DNA of 64,000 bases from Finegoldia magna ATCC 29328 (GTDB lineage: Bacteria; Bacillota; Clostridia; Tissierellales; Peptoniphilaceae). The notes beneath the pieces are model-generated. The model saw only the letters and a program-made list of their open reading frames with translations, was not told where the DNA came from and ran no database searches. The stretch covers positions 62,001-126,000 of the forward strand of contig NC_010376.1 of the NCBI RefSeq assembly GCF_000010185.1. The letters are read 5' to 3'. Made by a program: the position numbers and the translations under genes. Shown piece after piece: positions 17,845 through 24,391 of this stretch (position 1 is its first letter; each line of letters begins with the position of its first letter).

Positions 17845-18806
17845 GTTTGAGAATGATGTAATTTCATATAGGTATTAAACTTTATCCTCGTCAAACTCTT
17901 TTCCACACACGTTTGAGAATGATGTAATTTCATATAGGTATTAAACTATGGTGGAGATGAGGAGTATCGTACGAACGTTTGAGAATGATGTAATTTCATA
18001 TAGGTATTAAACAGTACGAATTTGGATTTACTCCAAACGACGGTTTGAGAATGATGTAATTTCATATAGGTATTAAACGGATTAGGTGAACATACAATTA
18101 CAGTTACTGTTTGAGAATGATGTAATTTCATATAGGTATTAAACTCAAACTTGATGAGGTCAAGGATTTGATTTGTTTGAGAATGATGTAATTTCATATA
18201 GGTATTAAACATTTCTACACGATTTGTTTCATCATTTGAAGTTTGAGAATGATGTAATTTCATATAGGTATTAAACTTGCTATTTTTGTTTTAATCTTTA
18301 GTTCCCGTTTGAGAATGATGTAATTTCATATAGGTATTAAACATACTGATTAATCTGAATGGTTTGAGTGATGTTTGAGAATGATGTAATTTCATATAGG
18401 TATTAAACATTGTTTACAAGCTCCCGAATATAAGCTTGGTTTGAGAATGATGTAATTTCATATAGGTATTAAACTGGTTATAAAAAACCGAAAGCAGAAG
18501 TGAAGTTTGAGAATGATGTAATTTCATATAGGTATTAAACTTTGATGACTACGAATTGCAAGCAGTGTATAGTTTGAGAATGATGTAATTTCATATAGGT
18601 ATTAAACAATGATAATTTAAAAGAATACTTAATTTATAGTTTGAGAATGATGTAATTTCATATAGGTATTAAACGAGTAAAACATAAAAAGATTGAGTAT
18701 GTTGGTTTGAGAATGATGTAATTTCATATAGGTATTAAACCTGAAAGTTTAGGATTGACGTTCGAGGACAGTTTGAGAATGATGTAATTTCATATAGGTA
18801 TTAAAC
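17845..18806 (+). CRISPR. Type II-A CRISPR array, 15 intact 36-bp repeats, 14 spacers between them
   Basis: The repeat is 36 bp, beginning GTTTGAGAATGATGTAAT and ending TTCATATAGGTATTAAAC. Starts are at 17845, 17911, 17977, 18043, 18109, 18175, 18241, 18307, 18373, 18439, 18505, 18572, 18639, 18705 and 18771. Spacers are 30 nt except two of 31 nt (18541-18571, 18608-18638). No mismatch was seen among the 15 repeats. Orientation is plus, from the csn2-side leader, and matches the tracrRNA anti-repeat. A fifteenth spacer (18807-18836) precedes a decayed terminal repeat. No spacer was seen to match another part of this window. Confidence 0.98.
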
Positions 18807-18836
18807 ATCTTCGTCCACGCTTTCAACGTAACTCAT

Positions 18837-18868
18837 GCTTAAGAATGATATAATTATAGCGATTAAGA
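18837..18868 (+). repeat. Decayed terminal CRISPR repeat
   Basis: Exactly 30 nt after the last intact repeat comes GCTTAAGAATGATATAATT, matching 16 of the first 19 repeat bases. After a 4-nt deletion, ATAGCGATTAA aligns with the repeat end ATAGGTATTAA. Degeneration of the leader-distal repeat is common. Here it also lies in the promoter region of the downstream nuclease gene. Confidence 0.85.
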
Positions 18869-18887
18869 GGTCAAAGAGGTGCTTTGT

Positions 18888-19919
18888 ATGAATAACAAAA
18901 ACGACATAGATAGAGTTCATGATGATGTTTTTAATAGCATAAAAATATTGATGGATAAGGCAAGAAATGAAGTTTTTCGTGAAGTCAATAATATTTTGGT
19001 GCAAACTTACTGGGAGATTGGACGCATTATCGTAGAAGATGAGCAAGGTCATTCAGAAAGAGCAGAGTATGGGAGAGAGCTTATAAATGACTTGTCAAGG
19101 CAACTTACAAAGGAGTATGGTAAAGGATTTTCTAAGTCTAACTTATTTAATATGAGAAACCTATATTTATCATATCCAATATTCCAGACACTGTCTGGAA
19201 AATTGACCTGGTCACATTATTGTGAACTCTTATTCATTAGCGATGAGAAAAAAAGAAGTTTTTATGAAAAAGAAAGTATCAACGCAAACTGGTCAGTAAG
19301 AGAACTTAAAAGGCAAATTAAAACATCGCTTTTTGAAAGACTGCTCTTATCATCAGGAGAAGAGAACAAAGAAAAAGTCCTAGACCTAGCCTTAAAGGGC
19401 AATGAAATAAACAAGCCAGCAGATCTTGTAAAAGACCCTTATGTATTTGAATTTTTAGGCTTACCAGAAGAAAAACCAATGATGGAAAGTGATTTAGAAA
19501 AAGCGCTGATAGACCATATTGAAAAATTCTTGCTAGAACTTGGCAAGGGTTTTATGTATGTAGGCAGTCAACAAAGGGTAACCCTAGGCAACACTCATTA
19601 TTATGTGGATATGGTATTTTACAATAAAATTTTAAGGTCTTATGTCTTAATCGAACTAAAAACAACGAAACTCATGCCAGAAGCAGTAGGTCAAATCAAT
19701 ATGTATCTCAATTATTATAAATCAGAAGTTAATGATGAGATGGACAATGAACCGATAGGAATAATATTGTGTACTGATAAAGACGGGGTGCAAGCAGAAT
19801 ACGCATTAGGAAACTTGTCAAATAAAATATTCGCATCAAAATACACTTTGTATATCCCAAATAGAGAAGAGCTTGAAGAACAAGTTGAAAAAGTAATAGA
19901 AAAATACAAGGAAAAATAA
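18888..19919 (+). CDS. DUF1016 / YhcG-type PD-(D/E)XK nuclease-like protein
   Basis: This 343-residue protein has an N-terminal helical DUF1016_N region (VQTYWEIGRIIVEDEQ, SKSNLFNMRNLYLSYP, LTWSHYCELLFI) and a C-terminal PD-(D/E)XK fold with YYVDMVFYNKI and VLIELKTTKL giving the D...ExK core. The family is widespread next to restriction and CRISPR genes and is presumed to cut nucleic acids; its exact role is not established. ATG 18888 was chosen because AAGAGG lies 8 nt upstream; a GTG at 18879 is less likely. It follows the CRISPR array directly and is closed by a strong terminator, so it appears to be a single-gene unit. Confidence 0.88.
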   Translation: MNNKNDIDRVHDDVFNSIKILMDKARNEVFREVNNILVQTYWEIGRIIVEDEQGHSERAEYGRELINDLSRQLTKEYGKGFSKSNLFNMRNLYLSYPIFQTLSGKLTWSHYCELLFISDEKKRSFYEKESINANWSVRELKRQIKTSLFERLLLSSGEENKEKVLDLALKGNEINKPADLVKDPYVFEFLGLPEEKPMMESDLEKALIDHIEKFLLELGKGFMYVGSQQRVTLGNTHYYVDMVFYNKILRSYVLIELKTTKLMPEAVGQINMYLNYYKSEVNDEMDNEPIGIILCTDKDGVQAEYALGNLSNKIFASKYTLYIPNREELEEQVEKVIEKYKEK

Positions 19920-19932
19920 AATATAAATTGGA

Positions 19933-19963
19933 GAAGTAGAGAAAAAAATCTACTTCTTTTTTT
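19933..19963 (+). terminator. Terminator of the DUF1016 gene
   Basis: Stem GAAGTAGA (19933-19940) / TCTACTTC (19949-19956), A-rich loop, seven T. Confidence 0.9.
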
Positions 19964-19969
19964 ATCCAC

Positions 19970-19998
19970 TTGTATTTTAACCTCCTTTATAATATAAT
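19970..19998 (+). promoter_or_regulatory. Cassette promoter 1
   Basis: TTGTAT (19970-19975), 17 nt, TATAAT (19993-19998), inside the shared context CCACTTGNNTTTTA that recurs at 20257 and 20453. It drives the hairpin RNA at 20005-20116. Confidence 0.65.
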
Positions 19999-20004
19999 TT
20001 TTAA

Positions 20005-20116
20005 AAAGGAGGGAGGAGTAGGCTCCCTTCCTTTAAAAGCTGTTACAAGCTATCACCTTGTAACTTGGATTTACGAAAGATTGAATTTTTATTTTAATAA
20101 ATTTTCAATCTTTTTT
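20005..20116 (+). ncRNA. Candidate small antisense RNA with three hairpins
   Basis: Downstream of a good promoter the plus strand folds into three successive stems: GGAGGGAG/CTCCCTTCC near 20008-20034, a perfect GTTACAAG/CTTGTAAC (20042-20049/20057-20064), and a terminator AAAGATTGAA/TTCAATCTTT (20076-20085/20104-20113) with a T run. The last 28 nt are complementary to the 3' end of the 38-residue reverse-strand ORF at 20089-20205. The tail-to-tail overlap resembles type I toxin-antitoxin pairs. No protein-coding potential on this strand is convincing. Confidence 0.6.
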
Positions 20117-20205
20117 ATTGTGTTTTCAGATACGTTATCATCTTTTAAAATTTGTATTATTAGTTTTAATACTGCGTTAAATTGTTCGTTTGTCATTCCG
20201 CACAT
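20089..20205 (-). CDS. Tiny 38-residue ORF opposite the hairpin RNA
   Basis: GAAAGGAG lies 6 nt before an ATG on the minus strand, and the ORF encodes MCGMTNEQFNAVLKLIIQIL then a polar stretch ending KKIENLLK. The N-terminal half forms an amphipathic helix (FNAVLKLIIQIL). Its 3' end overlaps the terminator stem of the plus-strand RNA. I do not recognise a family. The strong ribosome-binding site makes real translation likely. It could be a type I toxin-like peptide or a small regulatory protein. Confidence 0.55.
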   Translation of the reverse strand: MCGMTNEQFNAVLKLIIQILKDDNVSENTIKKIENLLK

Positions 20206-20260
20206 GATTTTCTCCTTTCTCAGGCTCATATTTTATTTTTTAACCTCTTTTATTTTCCAC

Positions 20261-20290
20261 TTGATTTTTATCCATCCTTTGTAGTATAAT
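20261..20290 (+). promoter_or_regulatory. Cassette promoter 2
   Basis: TTGATT (20261-20266), 18 nt, TATAAT (20285-20290), again preceded by CCAC as in the other two units. A hairpin follows at 20305-20334. Confidence 0.6.
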
Positions 20291-20304
20291 TTTCACAAGC
20301 TAAA

Positions 20305-20334
20305 GGGGAGATAGGTTATAATAACCCCTATCCC
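20305..20334 (+). other. Hairpin following cassette promoter 2
   Basis: GATA-GGTTA, loop TAA, TAACC-(CC)-TATC, flanked by GG/CC, gives a long near-perfect stem beginning about 14 nt after the -10 box. There is no clear T run, so it may be a 5' structure rather than a terminator. It overlaps the stop codon of the opposite-strand hydrophobic ORF. Confidence 0.5.
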
Positions 20335-20456
20335 AGTAATTTTATTATCAAGCCTAGAATCACGGCTATTAATCCAATAATTGCACTTATTAGATTAATT
20401 ATATCGTCGGGTTTTAAGCTTGATTTTTTTACTTTTTTTATCCGAATTTTTACCAC
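20328..20456 (-). CDS. Possible 42-residue hydrophobic membrane peptide
   Basis: A GTG at 20456 opens a frame encoding a basic N-terminus (VKIRIKKVKKSSLKPDD) followed by one membrane helix (IINLISAIIGLIAVILGL) and a short IIKLLG end. A basic head plus one hydrophobic helix is typical of small membrane-active peptides. There is no clear Shine-Dalgarno; a minus-strand TATAAT (20476-20481) lies just upstream, which would make the transcript almost leaderless. The gene call is tentative. It is convergent with the promoter 2 transcript, like the 38-residue ORF with promoter 1. Confidence 0.4.
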   Translation of the reverse strand: MVKIRIKKVKKSSLKPDDIINLISAIIGLIAVILGLIIKLLG

Positions 20457-20485
20457 TTGACTTTTAAGTGTTTTTATTATATTTT
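20457..20485 (+). promoter_or_regulatory. Cassette promoter 3
   Basis: TTGACT (20457-20462), 17 nt, TATTTT (20480-20485), within CCACTTGACTTTTA, the third copy of the shared promoter context. Downstream hairpins are AGCAGGT/ACCTGCT (20500-20517) and the terminator at 20530. Confidence 0.5.
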
Positions 20486-20529
20486 ATAGAATAGAAAGCA
20501 GCAGGTTTTAACCTGCTTGTCTATCTATT

Positions 20530-20558
20530 GCCCACGTTTGTGGGCGTTTTTGCTTTTT
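20530..20558 (+). terminator. Terminator of cassette unit 3
   Basis: GCCCAC-GTTT-GTGGGC followed by GTTTTTGCTTTTT. The same stem sequence recurs at 20635-20650 as the thiH terminator. Confidence 0.75.
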
Positions 20559-20596
20559 AGTATTACTTGAGTTTTTTCTTTAACTTATCCTTATAA

Positions 20597-20632
20597 GTTT
20601 GAGAATTATGTAATTTCACATATTTATAAAAA
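20597..20632 (+). repeat. Solitary degenerate CRISPR repeat
   Basis: GTTTGAGAATTATGTAATTT and the following 16 nt match the array repeat at about 30 of 36 positions, with 21 of the first 22 identical. It lies 1.8 kb beyond the array end in the same orientation. No second repeat is found 66 nt to either side. Confidence 0.85.
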
Positions 20633-20650
20633 AAGCCCACAAATGTGGGC
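20626..20650 (-). terminator. Terminator of the thi operon
   Basis: On the minus strand GCCCAC-ATTT-GTGGGC followed by seven T. It lies about 20 nt after the thiH stop. Confidence 0.85.
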
Positions 20651-20669
20651 CATGATAAGATATTAAATT

Positions 20670-21824
20670 TTACACATCAATGTAGTCGCTATACACAGGA
20701 TACAAGTTGTATTTCGCCAAGTCGCGTTCTACTTGGTCGACTGTTCGTGTGTCGTTGATCAAAAATTGTTCGTCGCCTTTATCTTTTTCATCGTTACGTC
20801 TTCCTATTCCCGTGTCGACGCTTGCGGAGATTTTGGTAGCTCCCATCAAGAGTGACAAGTTACGAAATTCGTTGGATTCTCTTGTTGAGATTGTGATTTG
20901 TGCGAATGGCAAGAAGATTCTGGTTGCGATTATAAATTGCATCAATTTTGTCTCAGGAACTTCTTTTATGTTCAAATCTTCTTCGTTTTTTGTTGGCCTG
21001 ATTCGTGGAAATGATATGCTGATTTCTGCGTGTGGGTATTTTTTTTGCAGTAAATTTGCGTGCATTCCCAAGCAAAAACAGTCTTCAATTCCATTGGAAA
21101 GTCCGAACAACGCCCCGAATCCTACGCCACGAATTCCTCCCATGATTGCACGTTCTTGCGTGTCCAATCGATAAGGAAAGCAAGATTTGTGTCCAGTTGG
21201 GTGATAGAATTTGTAATTTGTTGGGTTGTATGTTTCTTGGAAAGCTGTGATGAAATCACATCCTGCTTCGTGAAGTTTCTTGTAATCTTCGACATTTGTA
21301 GGATAGACTTCAACGCCAACTACACGGAAATATTTCTTCGCCAATTTGACGGCATCACATATATAATCCACCGAGGAGTATTTTTGCGATTCACCTGTTA
21401 GAATCAAAACGTCTTCGATTTTTTCACGTCTCATTTGCTTCATTTCAGATTCTATTTCATCCATGGTAAGTTTCGCACGGACGATATCTGATTTCGCTCT
21501 AAATCCACAGTATTTGCAGCTATTCTCGCAATAATTTGCGATGTAAAGTGGGCTGAACAAATACACGTTGTTTCCGAAATATTGTAGTCTGAGTTTTTGC
21601 GCGATGTCTCCCAATTCTTCGATAAAATCAATTGCGCAATCACTCAACATATTGTAATAATCAAAATGGTCCAATGCTTCGTTGTTTTTGATTTTACCCA
21701 AAGTTCTTCTGACATCATCAGCTGTTACAGTTACGGATTTTACTTCATTTAATTTTTCAGATAATTTATCGTAAATGTCCGAATGAATGTCTTGCATATT
21801 GTTAAAATATTTGAAATCTTCCAT
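20670..21824 (-). CDS. thiH: 2-iminoacetate synthase (tyrosine lyase) ThiH
   Basis: This 384-residue radical SAM enzyme cleaves tyrosine to dehydroglycine (2-iminoacetate) and p-cresol, supplying the C2-N unit of the thiamine thiazole in anaerobes. The CX3CX2C cluster motif is CENSCKYCGF, preceded by FSPLYIANYC, and followed by a GESQKYSS strand and the RIRPTKNE region. ATG 21824 is used because it falls 7 nt after the thiG stop and gives the usual MxDF start; a start at 21872 would lie inside thiG. It is the last gene of the operon and has its own terminator. Confidence 0.93.
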   Translation of the reverse strand: MEDFKYFNNMQDIHSDIYDKLSEKLNEVKSVTVTADDVRRTLGKIKNNEALDHFDYYNMLSDCAIDFIEELGDIAQKLRLQYFGNNVYLFSPLYIANYCENSCKYCGFRAKSDIVRAKLTMDEIESEMKQMRREKIEDVLILTGESQKYSSVDYICDAVKLAKKYFRVVGVEVYPTNVEDYKKLHEAGCDFITAFQETYNPTNYKFYHPTGHKSCFPYRLDTQERAIMGGIRGVGFGALFGLSNGIEDCFCLGMHANLLQKKYPHAEISISFPRIRPTKNEEDLNIKEVPETKLMQFIIATRIFLPFAQITISTRESNEFRNLSLLMGATKISASVDTGIGRRNDEKDKGDEQFLINDTRTVDQVERDLAKYNLYPVYSDYIDV

Positions 21825-21831
21825 TTGTCGC

Positions 21832-22596
21832 CTACTTAAAGAAATCTCTGAGTGGAGATGATGGGTCAGCACCCGTTTCCAACACTCTGCCCGGTTTTGC
21901 GATGTGAGCTAGTCTTCCTGCTTTGATTGCTAGTGCGAAAGCCTCTGCCATTTTGTTGATGTCGCCGCTTGTAGCGATGGCAGTGTTCGCCATGATTGCA
22001 CTTGCACCCATTTCCATGGCTTCACACGCTTGCGATGGTTTGCCGATTCCTGCATCCACAATCACTGGCAAATCAATTTCGTTGATGATGATTTGGATGA
22101 AATCTCTCGTTGCAAGTCCCTTGTTGGATCCAATCGGAGATCCCAATGGCATGATGCAACTTGCACCAGCTTCTTTCAAATCTCTCGCAAAGTTCAAATC
22201 TGGATACATATATGGCATAACGACGAATCCTTCGTCCGCCAAAACTTTCGTAGCTTTCAACGTTTCTACGTTGTCTGGAAGTAAGTATTTGCTGTCACGC
22301 ATGATTTCTATTTTTACGAAATTGCCGCAGCCCATTTCACGAGCAAGCCTTGCAATTCTAATCGCCTCGTCTGCGTTTCTCGCTCCAGAAGTGTTCGGAA
22401 TTATCGTCACATTTTCTGGGATAAAGTTCAAAATATTTTTCGTATCGTCTGTATTTGCACGTCTAAGTGCCACAGTAATCATCTCGCAGCCTGCAGATTC
22501 CACGCAAGCTTTGATAAGGTTGGGATCGTACTTTCCAGATCCAAGAATAAATCTCGAGTCGAAAGATTTGCCACCCAAAATCAATTTATCTTCCAT
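21832..22596 (-). CDS. thiG: Thiazole synthase ThiG
   Basis: This 254-residue TIM-barrel enzyme forms the thiazole phosphate from deoxyxylulose 5-phosphate, dehydroglycine and the ThiS thiocarboxylate. It shows the N-terminal RFILGSGKY motif, FVKIEIM with the Schiff-base lysine, [12 protein letters not shown] and a [13 protein letters not shown] phosphate-binding loop. It overlaps thiF by 11 nt and is followed by thiH after 7 nt, implying tight coupling. Confidence 0.95.
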   Translation of the reverse strand: MEDKLILGGKSFDSRFILGSGKYDPNLIKACVESAGCEMITVALRRANTDDTKNILNFIPENVTIIPNTSGARNADEAIRIARLAREMGCGNFVKIEIMRDSKYLLPDNVETLKATKVLADEGFVVMPYMYPDLNFARDLKEAGASCIMPLGSPIGSNKGLATRDFIQIIINEIDLPVIVDAGIGKPSQACEAMEMGASAIMANTAIATSGDINKMAEAFALAIKAGRLAHIAKPGRVLETGADPSSPLRDFFK

Positions 22597-23182
22597 TATT
22601 TTCCTCCAATAACCAATTAAGTGCGATTATAGCTTGTGTGCTTGCAGCCATCATCACGTTTGGATAGTACAAGCCGATGTCTGTCTTCGTTTCAAAATCA
22701 CCACAAACTACAATGTTGTTCATTTTTTTTATTTTCATATCTAATTTTTTCACGCCGCCAATTCCAGACACCGATATGAGCTTCTTGTCCGTTCCGATAA
22801 AATGCTCCAACACCAATGATTTTGCGTACTCATCATCTAACGCTTCCAGCACGATATCGTAGCCTTCAGTCATTTCGTCGATGTTGTCTTCTGCGATTTT
22901 GATGTTTTCGACAGAAATATTTGCAAATGGCAAAAAATCATCACAAATTTCCTTGAACGCATCGACCTTGTATTTGCCGACATCAGTTGGCCTGTAGATT
23001 TGTCTGTTCAAATTGGAATATTCGACCTTGTCGTAGTCCACTATTTTGATGGTGCCAATGCCTGATTTTGCGAGCATGAAACACAAATTTGTTCCCAAAC
23101 CACCACATCCAAGGATCAGAATTTTAGATTTTCTGAAAATGTGTGTGTGCTCGGGGATTTGTCTTTTGAAAATATTCTCCAT
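22586..23182 (-). CDS. thiF: Sulfur carrier protein adenylyltransferase ThiF (short, family 2)
   Basis: This 198-residue E1-like enzyme adenylates the C-terminus of ThiS. It has the nucleotide-binding loop [11 protein letters not shown], then [16 protein letters not shown] with the conserved Asn-Arg-Gln. The zinc CxxC pairs found in longer MoeB/ThiF proteins are absent, which fits the short clostridial ThiF family. ATG 23182 is preferred: GGAGGAGG lies just upstream inside the thiS end, whereas a start at 23254 would lie well inside thiS. It sits 1 nt from thiS. Confidence 0.9.
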   Translation of the reverse strand: MENIFKRQIPEHTHIFRKSKILILGCGGLGTNLCFMLAKSGIGTIKIVDYDKVEYSNLNRQIYRPTDVGKYKVDAFKEICDDFLPFANISVENIKIAEDNIDEMTEGYDIVLEALDDEYAKSLVLEHFIGTDKKLISVSGIGGVKKLDMKIKKMNNIVVCGDFETKTDIGLYYPNVMMAASTQAIIALNWLLEENNGR

Positions 23183-23183
23183 T

Positions 23184-23381
23184 TTAACCTCCTCCAACAA
23201 ATGAAAACACCTCGATTTCGTCGTTATCAGTGACGATAAAATTATCGTAGTCAACTTTTTTGACGAGGTTTTTGTTAACTTCGCAAACCGTCAACTCCAC
23301 ATTAAAGTTCAAATCTTCCAATACTTTTCTCAAAGAAGAATTTTCTTCGAATGGATATTTGACAGAATTTACAGTAATCAT
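23184..23381 (-). CDS. thiS: Sulfur carrier protein ThiS
   Basis: This 65-residue beta-grasp protein ends in SFVGGG; the Gly-Gly end is adenylated by ThiF and converted to a thiocarboxylate that donates sulfur to the thiazole. The ATG follows GGGGGTG. It is the first gene of thiS-thiF-thiG-thiH, behind a promoter and a terminator-like hairpin, so its expression is likely controlled by attenuation. Confidence 0.93.
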   Translation of the reverse strand: MITVNSVKYPFEENSSLRKVLEDLNFNVELTVCEVNKNLVKKVDYDNFIVTDNDEIEVFSFVGGG

Positions 23382-23393
23382 AATTCACCCCCT

Positions 23394-23447
23394 AAAAAAA
23401 ATAACACGAAGGAAACCTACACCCGCGGTGGTGTACCCCTTCGTGTT
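23394..23447 (-). promoter_or_regulatory. Attenuator-like leader hairpin upstream of thiS
   Basis: On the minus strand AACACGAAGG pairs with CCTTCGTGTT (10 bp). An internal loop is topped by TACACC/GGTGTA around the loop ACCGCG, and eight T follow directly before the thiS ribosome-binding site. It lies between the promoter and the first gene, so it should terminate transcription unless opened. The TPP riboswitch hallmarks (CUGAGA and the conserved pyrophosphate helix) are not present in the roughly 75-nt leader. Confidence 0.75.
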
Positions 23448-23463
23448 AAACACTCTGTGATTA

Positions 23464-23491
23464 TTATAGCACATTAATTTGAATTTTCAAA
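23464..23491 (-). promoter_or_regulatory. Promoter of the thi operon
   Basis: On the minus strand: TTGAAA (23486-23491), 16 nt, TATAAT (23464-23469), with TGC before the -10 (extended -10). The start is predicted near 23457. Confidence 0.75.
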
Positions 23492-23600
23492 AATTTATCC
23501 GAGAAATTTGTCACACAAATTTTCAAATTTGCCCAATCAATTTGATTATTAAAAAAGAATAAAGGGTATACAATTTACAGCGAAACAAAAGGAGGAGAAT

Positions 23601-24212
23601 ATGAAATTATATTACGCACCAGGTACATGCGCTGTTGCTTGTTGGATTGCATTGGAATGGGCAGGCGCAGATTACGAAGTAGAAAAGGTACAACTTGGAA
23701 CAGATGAATACAGAAAAATCAATCCGTTGGGAGCAGTTCCAGCGCTTGATATCGGAGAAGGCATTGTGAGAGGCGAATTGGCAGCAATTCTTCGCTACGT
23801 TTTGCACAAATACCCCGAAAAAGATTTGGGAGCTGACGAATCTCCCGAAGACAAGTTCCAATTCGATGAAATCATGGCTTTTATGACTGGAGATTTTCAT
23901 CCAGCATTTGAAGCGTTGTTCGTACCAGCTGGCTTGACAACATCAACTGACGAAGCAGAGATTGATAAAATCAAACAAAAATCATTTGAAACTATCGACA
24001 AAATGATGACTCATTTGGACCGTTTGATTGGAGACGGCGATCACGTTTACAAAAACAAGAAAACTGTGTTGGATGCGTATGTTTACGTTCTTACTCGCTG
24101 GAGCGAACTTACTCCAAAATCTTGGAAAGAATATCCAAATATCAATAGAGTTTCTGAGAAAATAGAAAAAGACAAAACTGTACAAGAGATCATGAAGAAA
24201 TCACAAGAATAG
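23601..24212 (+). CDS. Glutathione S-transferase family protein
   Basis: This 203-residue protein starts MKLYYAPGTCAVACWIALEW, with a Cys at position 10 as in the catalytic Cys of beta-class bacterial GSTs. It continues with the cis-Pro motif GAVPALDI and an ExxA-like segment (RGELAAILRYVL), then an all-helical C-terminal domain. It predicts conjugation or thiol-transfer chemistry with glutathione or another low-molecular thiol. Such proteins are mainly proteobacterial and unusual in strict anaerobic Firmicutes, so transfer is plausible. AAAGGAGGAGAAT precedes the ATG. It is monocistronic. Confidence 0.85.
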   Translation: MKLYYAPGTCAVACWIALEWAGADYEVEKVQLGTDEYRKINPLGAVPALDIGEGIVRGELAAILRYVLHKYPEKDLGADESPEDKFQFDEIMAFMTGDFHPAFEALFVPAGLTTSTDEAEIDKIKQKSFETIDKMMTHLDRLIGDGDHVYKNKKTVLDAYVYVLTRWSELTPKSWKEYPNINRVSEKIEKDKTVQEIMKKSQE

Positions 24213-24220
24213 AAAATTTT

Positions 24221-24249
24221 CGGTGTAGAATTATCTGCACCGATTTTTT
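24221..24249 (+). terminator. Terminator of the GST gene
   Basis: CGGTGTAGA / TCTGCACCG (one G-U), loop ATTA, then a T run. Confidence 0.88.
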
Positions 24250-24391
24250 ATTTGTCCAAATACAGTGATATAATATAGATAATAAGTTTGTATAAAATTG
24301 GTTGATAATTAATGTCTGTTGAAAAATCAAAATGCGTAATTGTCAATTTTTCGGTATAAATCACATTAATAATTAATAACAAGGAGAAAAT

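Noticed and set aside
17946-18263. Minus-strand ORF with repeated MKLHHSQT motif
   Set aside because: It is the reverse translation of the CRISPR repeats; the 66-bp period is a multiple of three, which keeps the frame open.
17845-18806. Promoters inside each CRISPR repeat, as in type II-C arrays
   Set aside because: The repeat contains TATAGG but at most 15 nt from a TTTGAG-like hexamer, and a good single promoter exists upstream of the array.
19970-20284. 104-residue plus-strand ORF in the small-RNA cassette
   Set aside because: It starts inside the promoter hexamer, has no ribosome site, and runs antisense to the better supported 38-residue ORF.
23382-23460. TPP riboswitch or T-box in the thiS leader
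   Set aside because: The leader is too short and lacks CUGAGA and the other conserved TPP helices; the ACCGCG loop recalls a T-box but UGGN and Stem I are missing.
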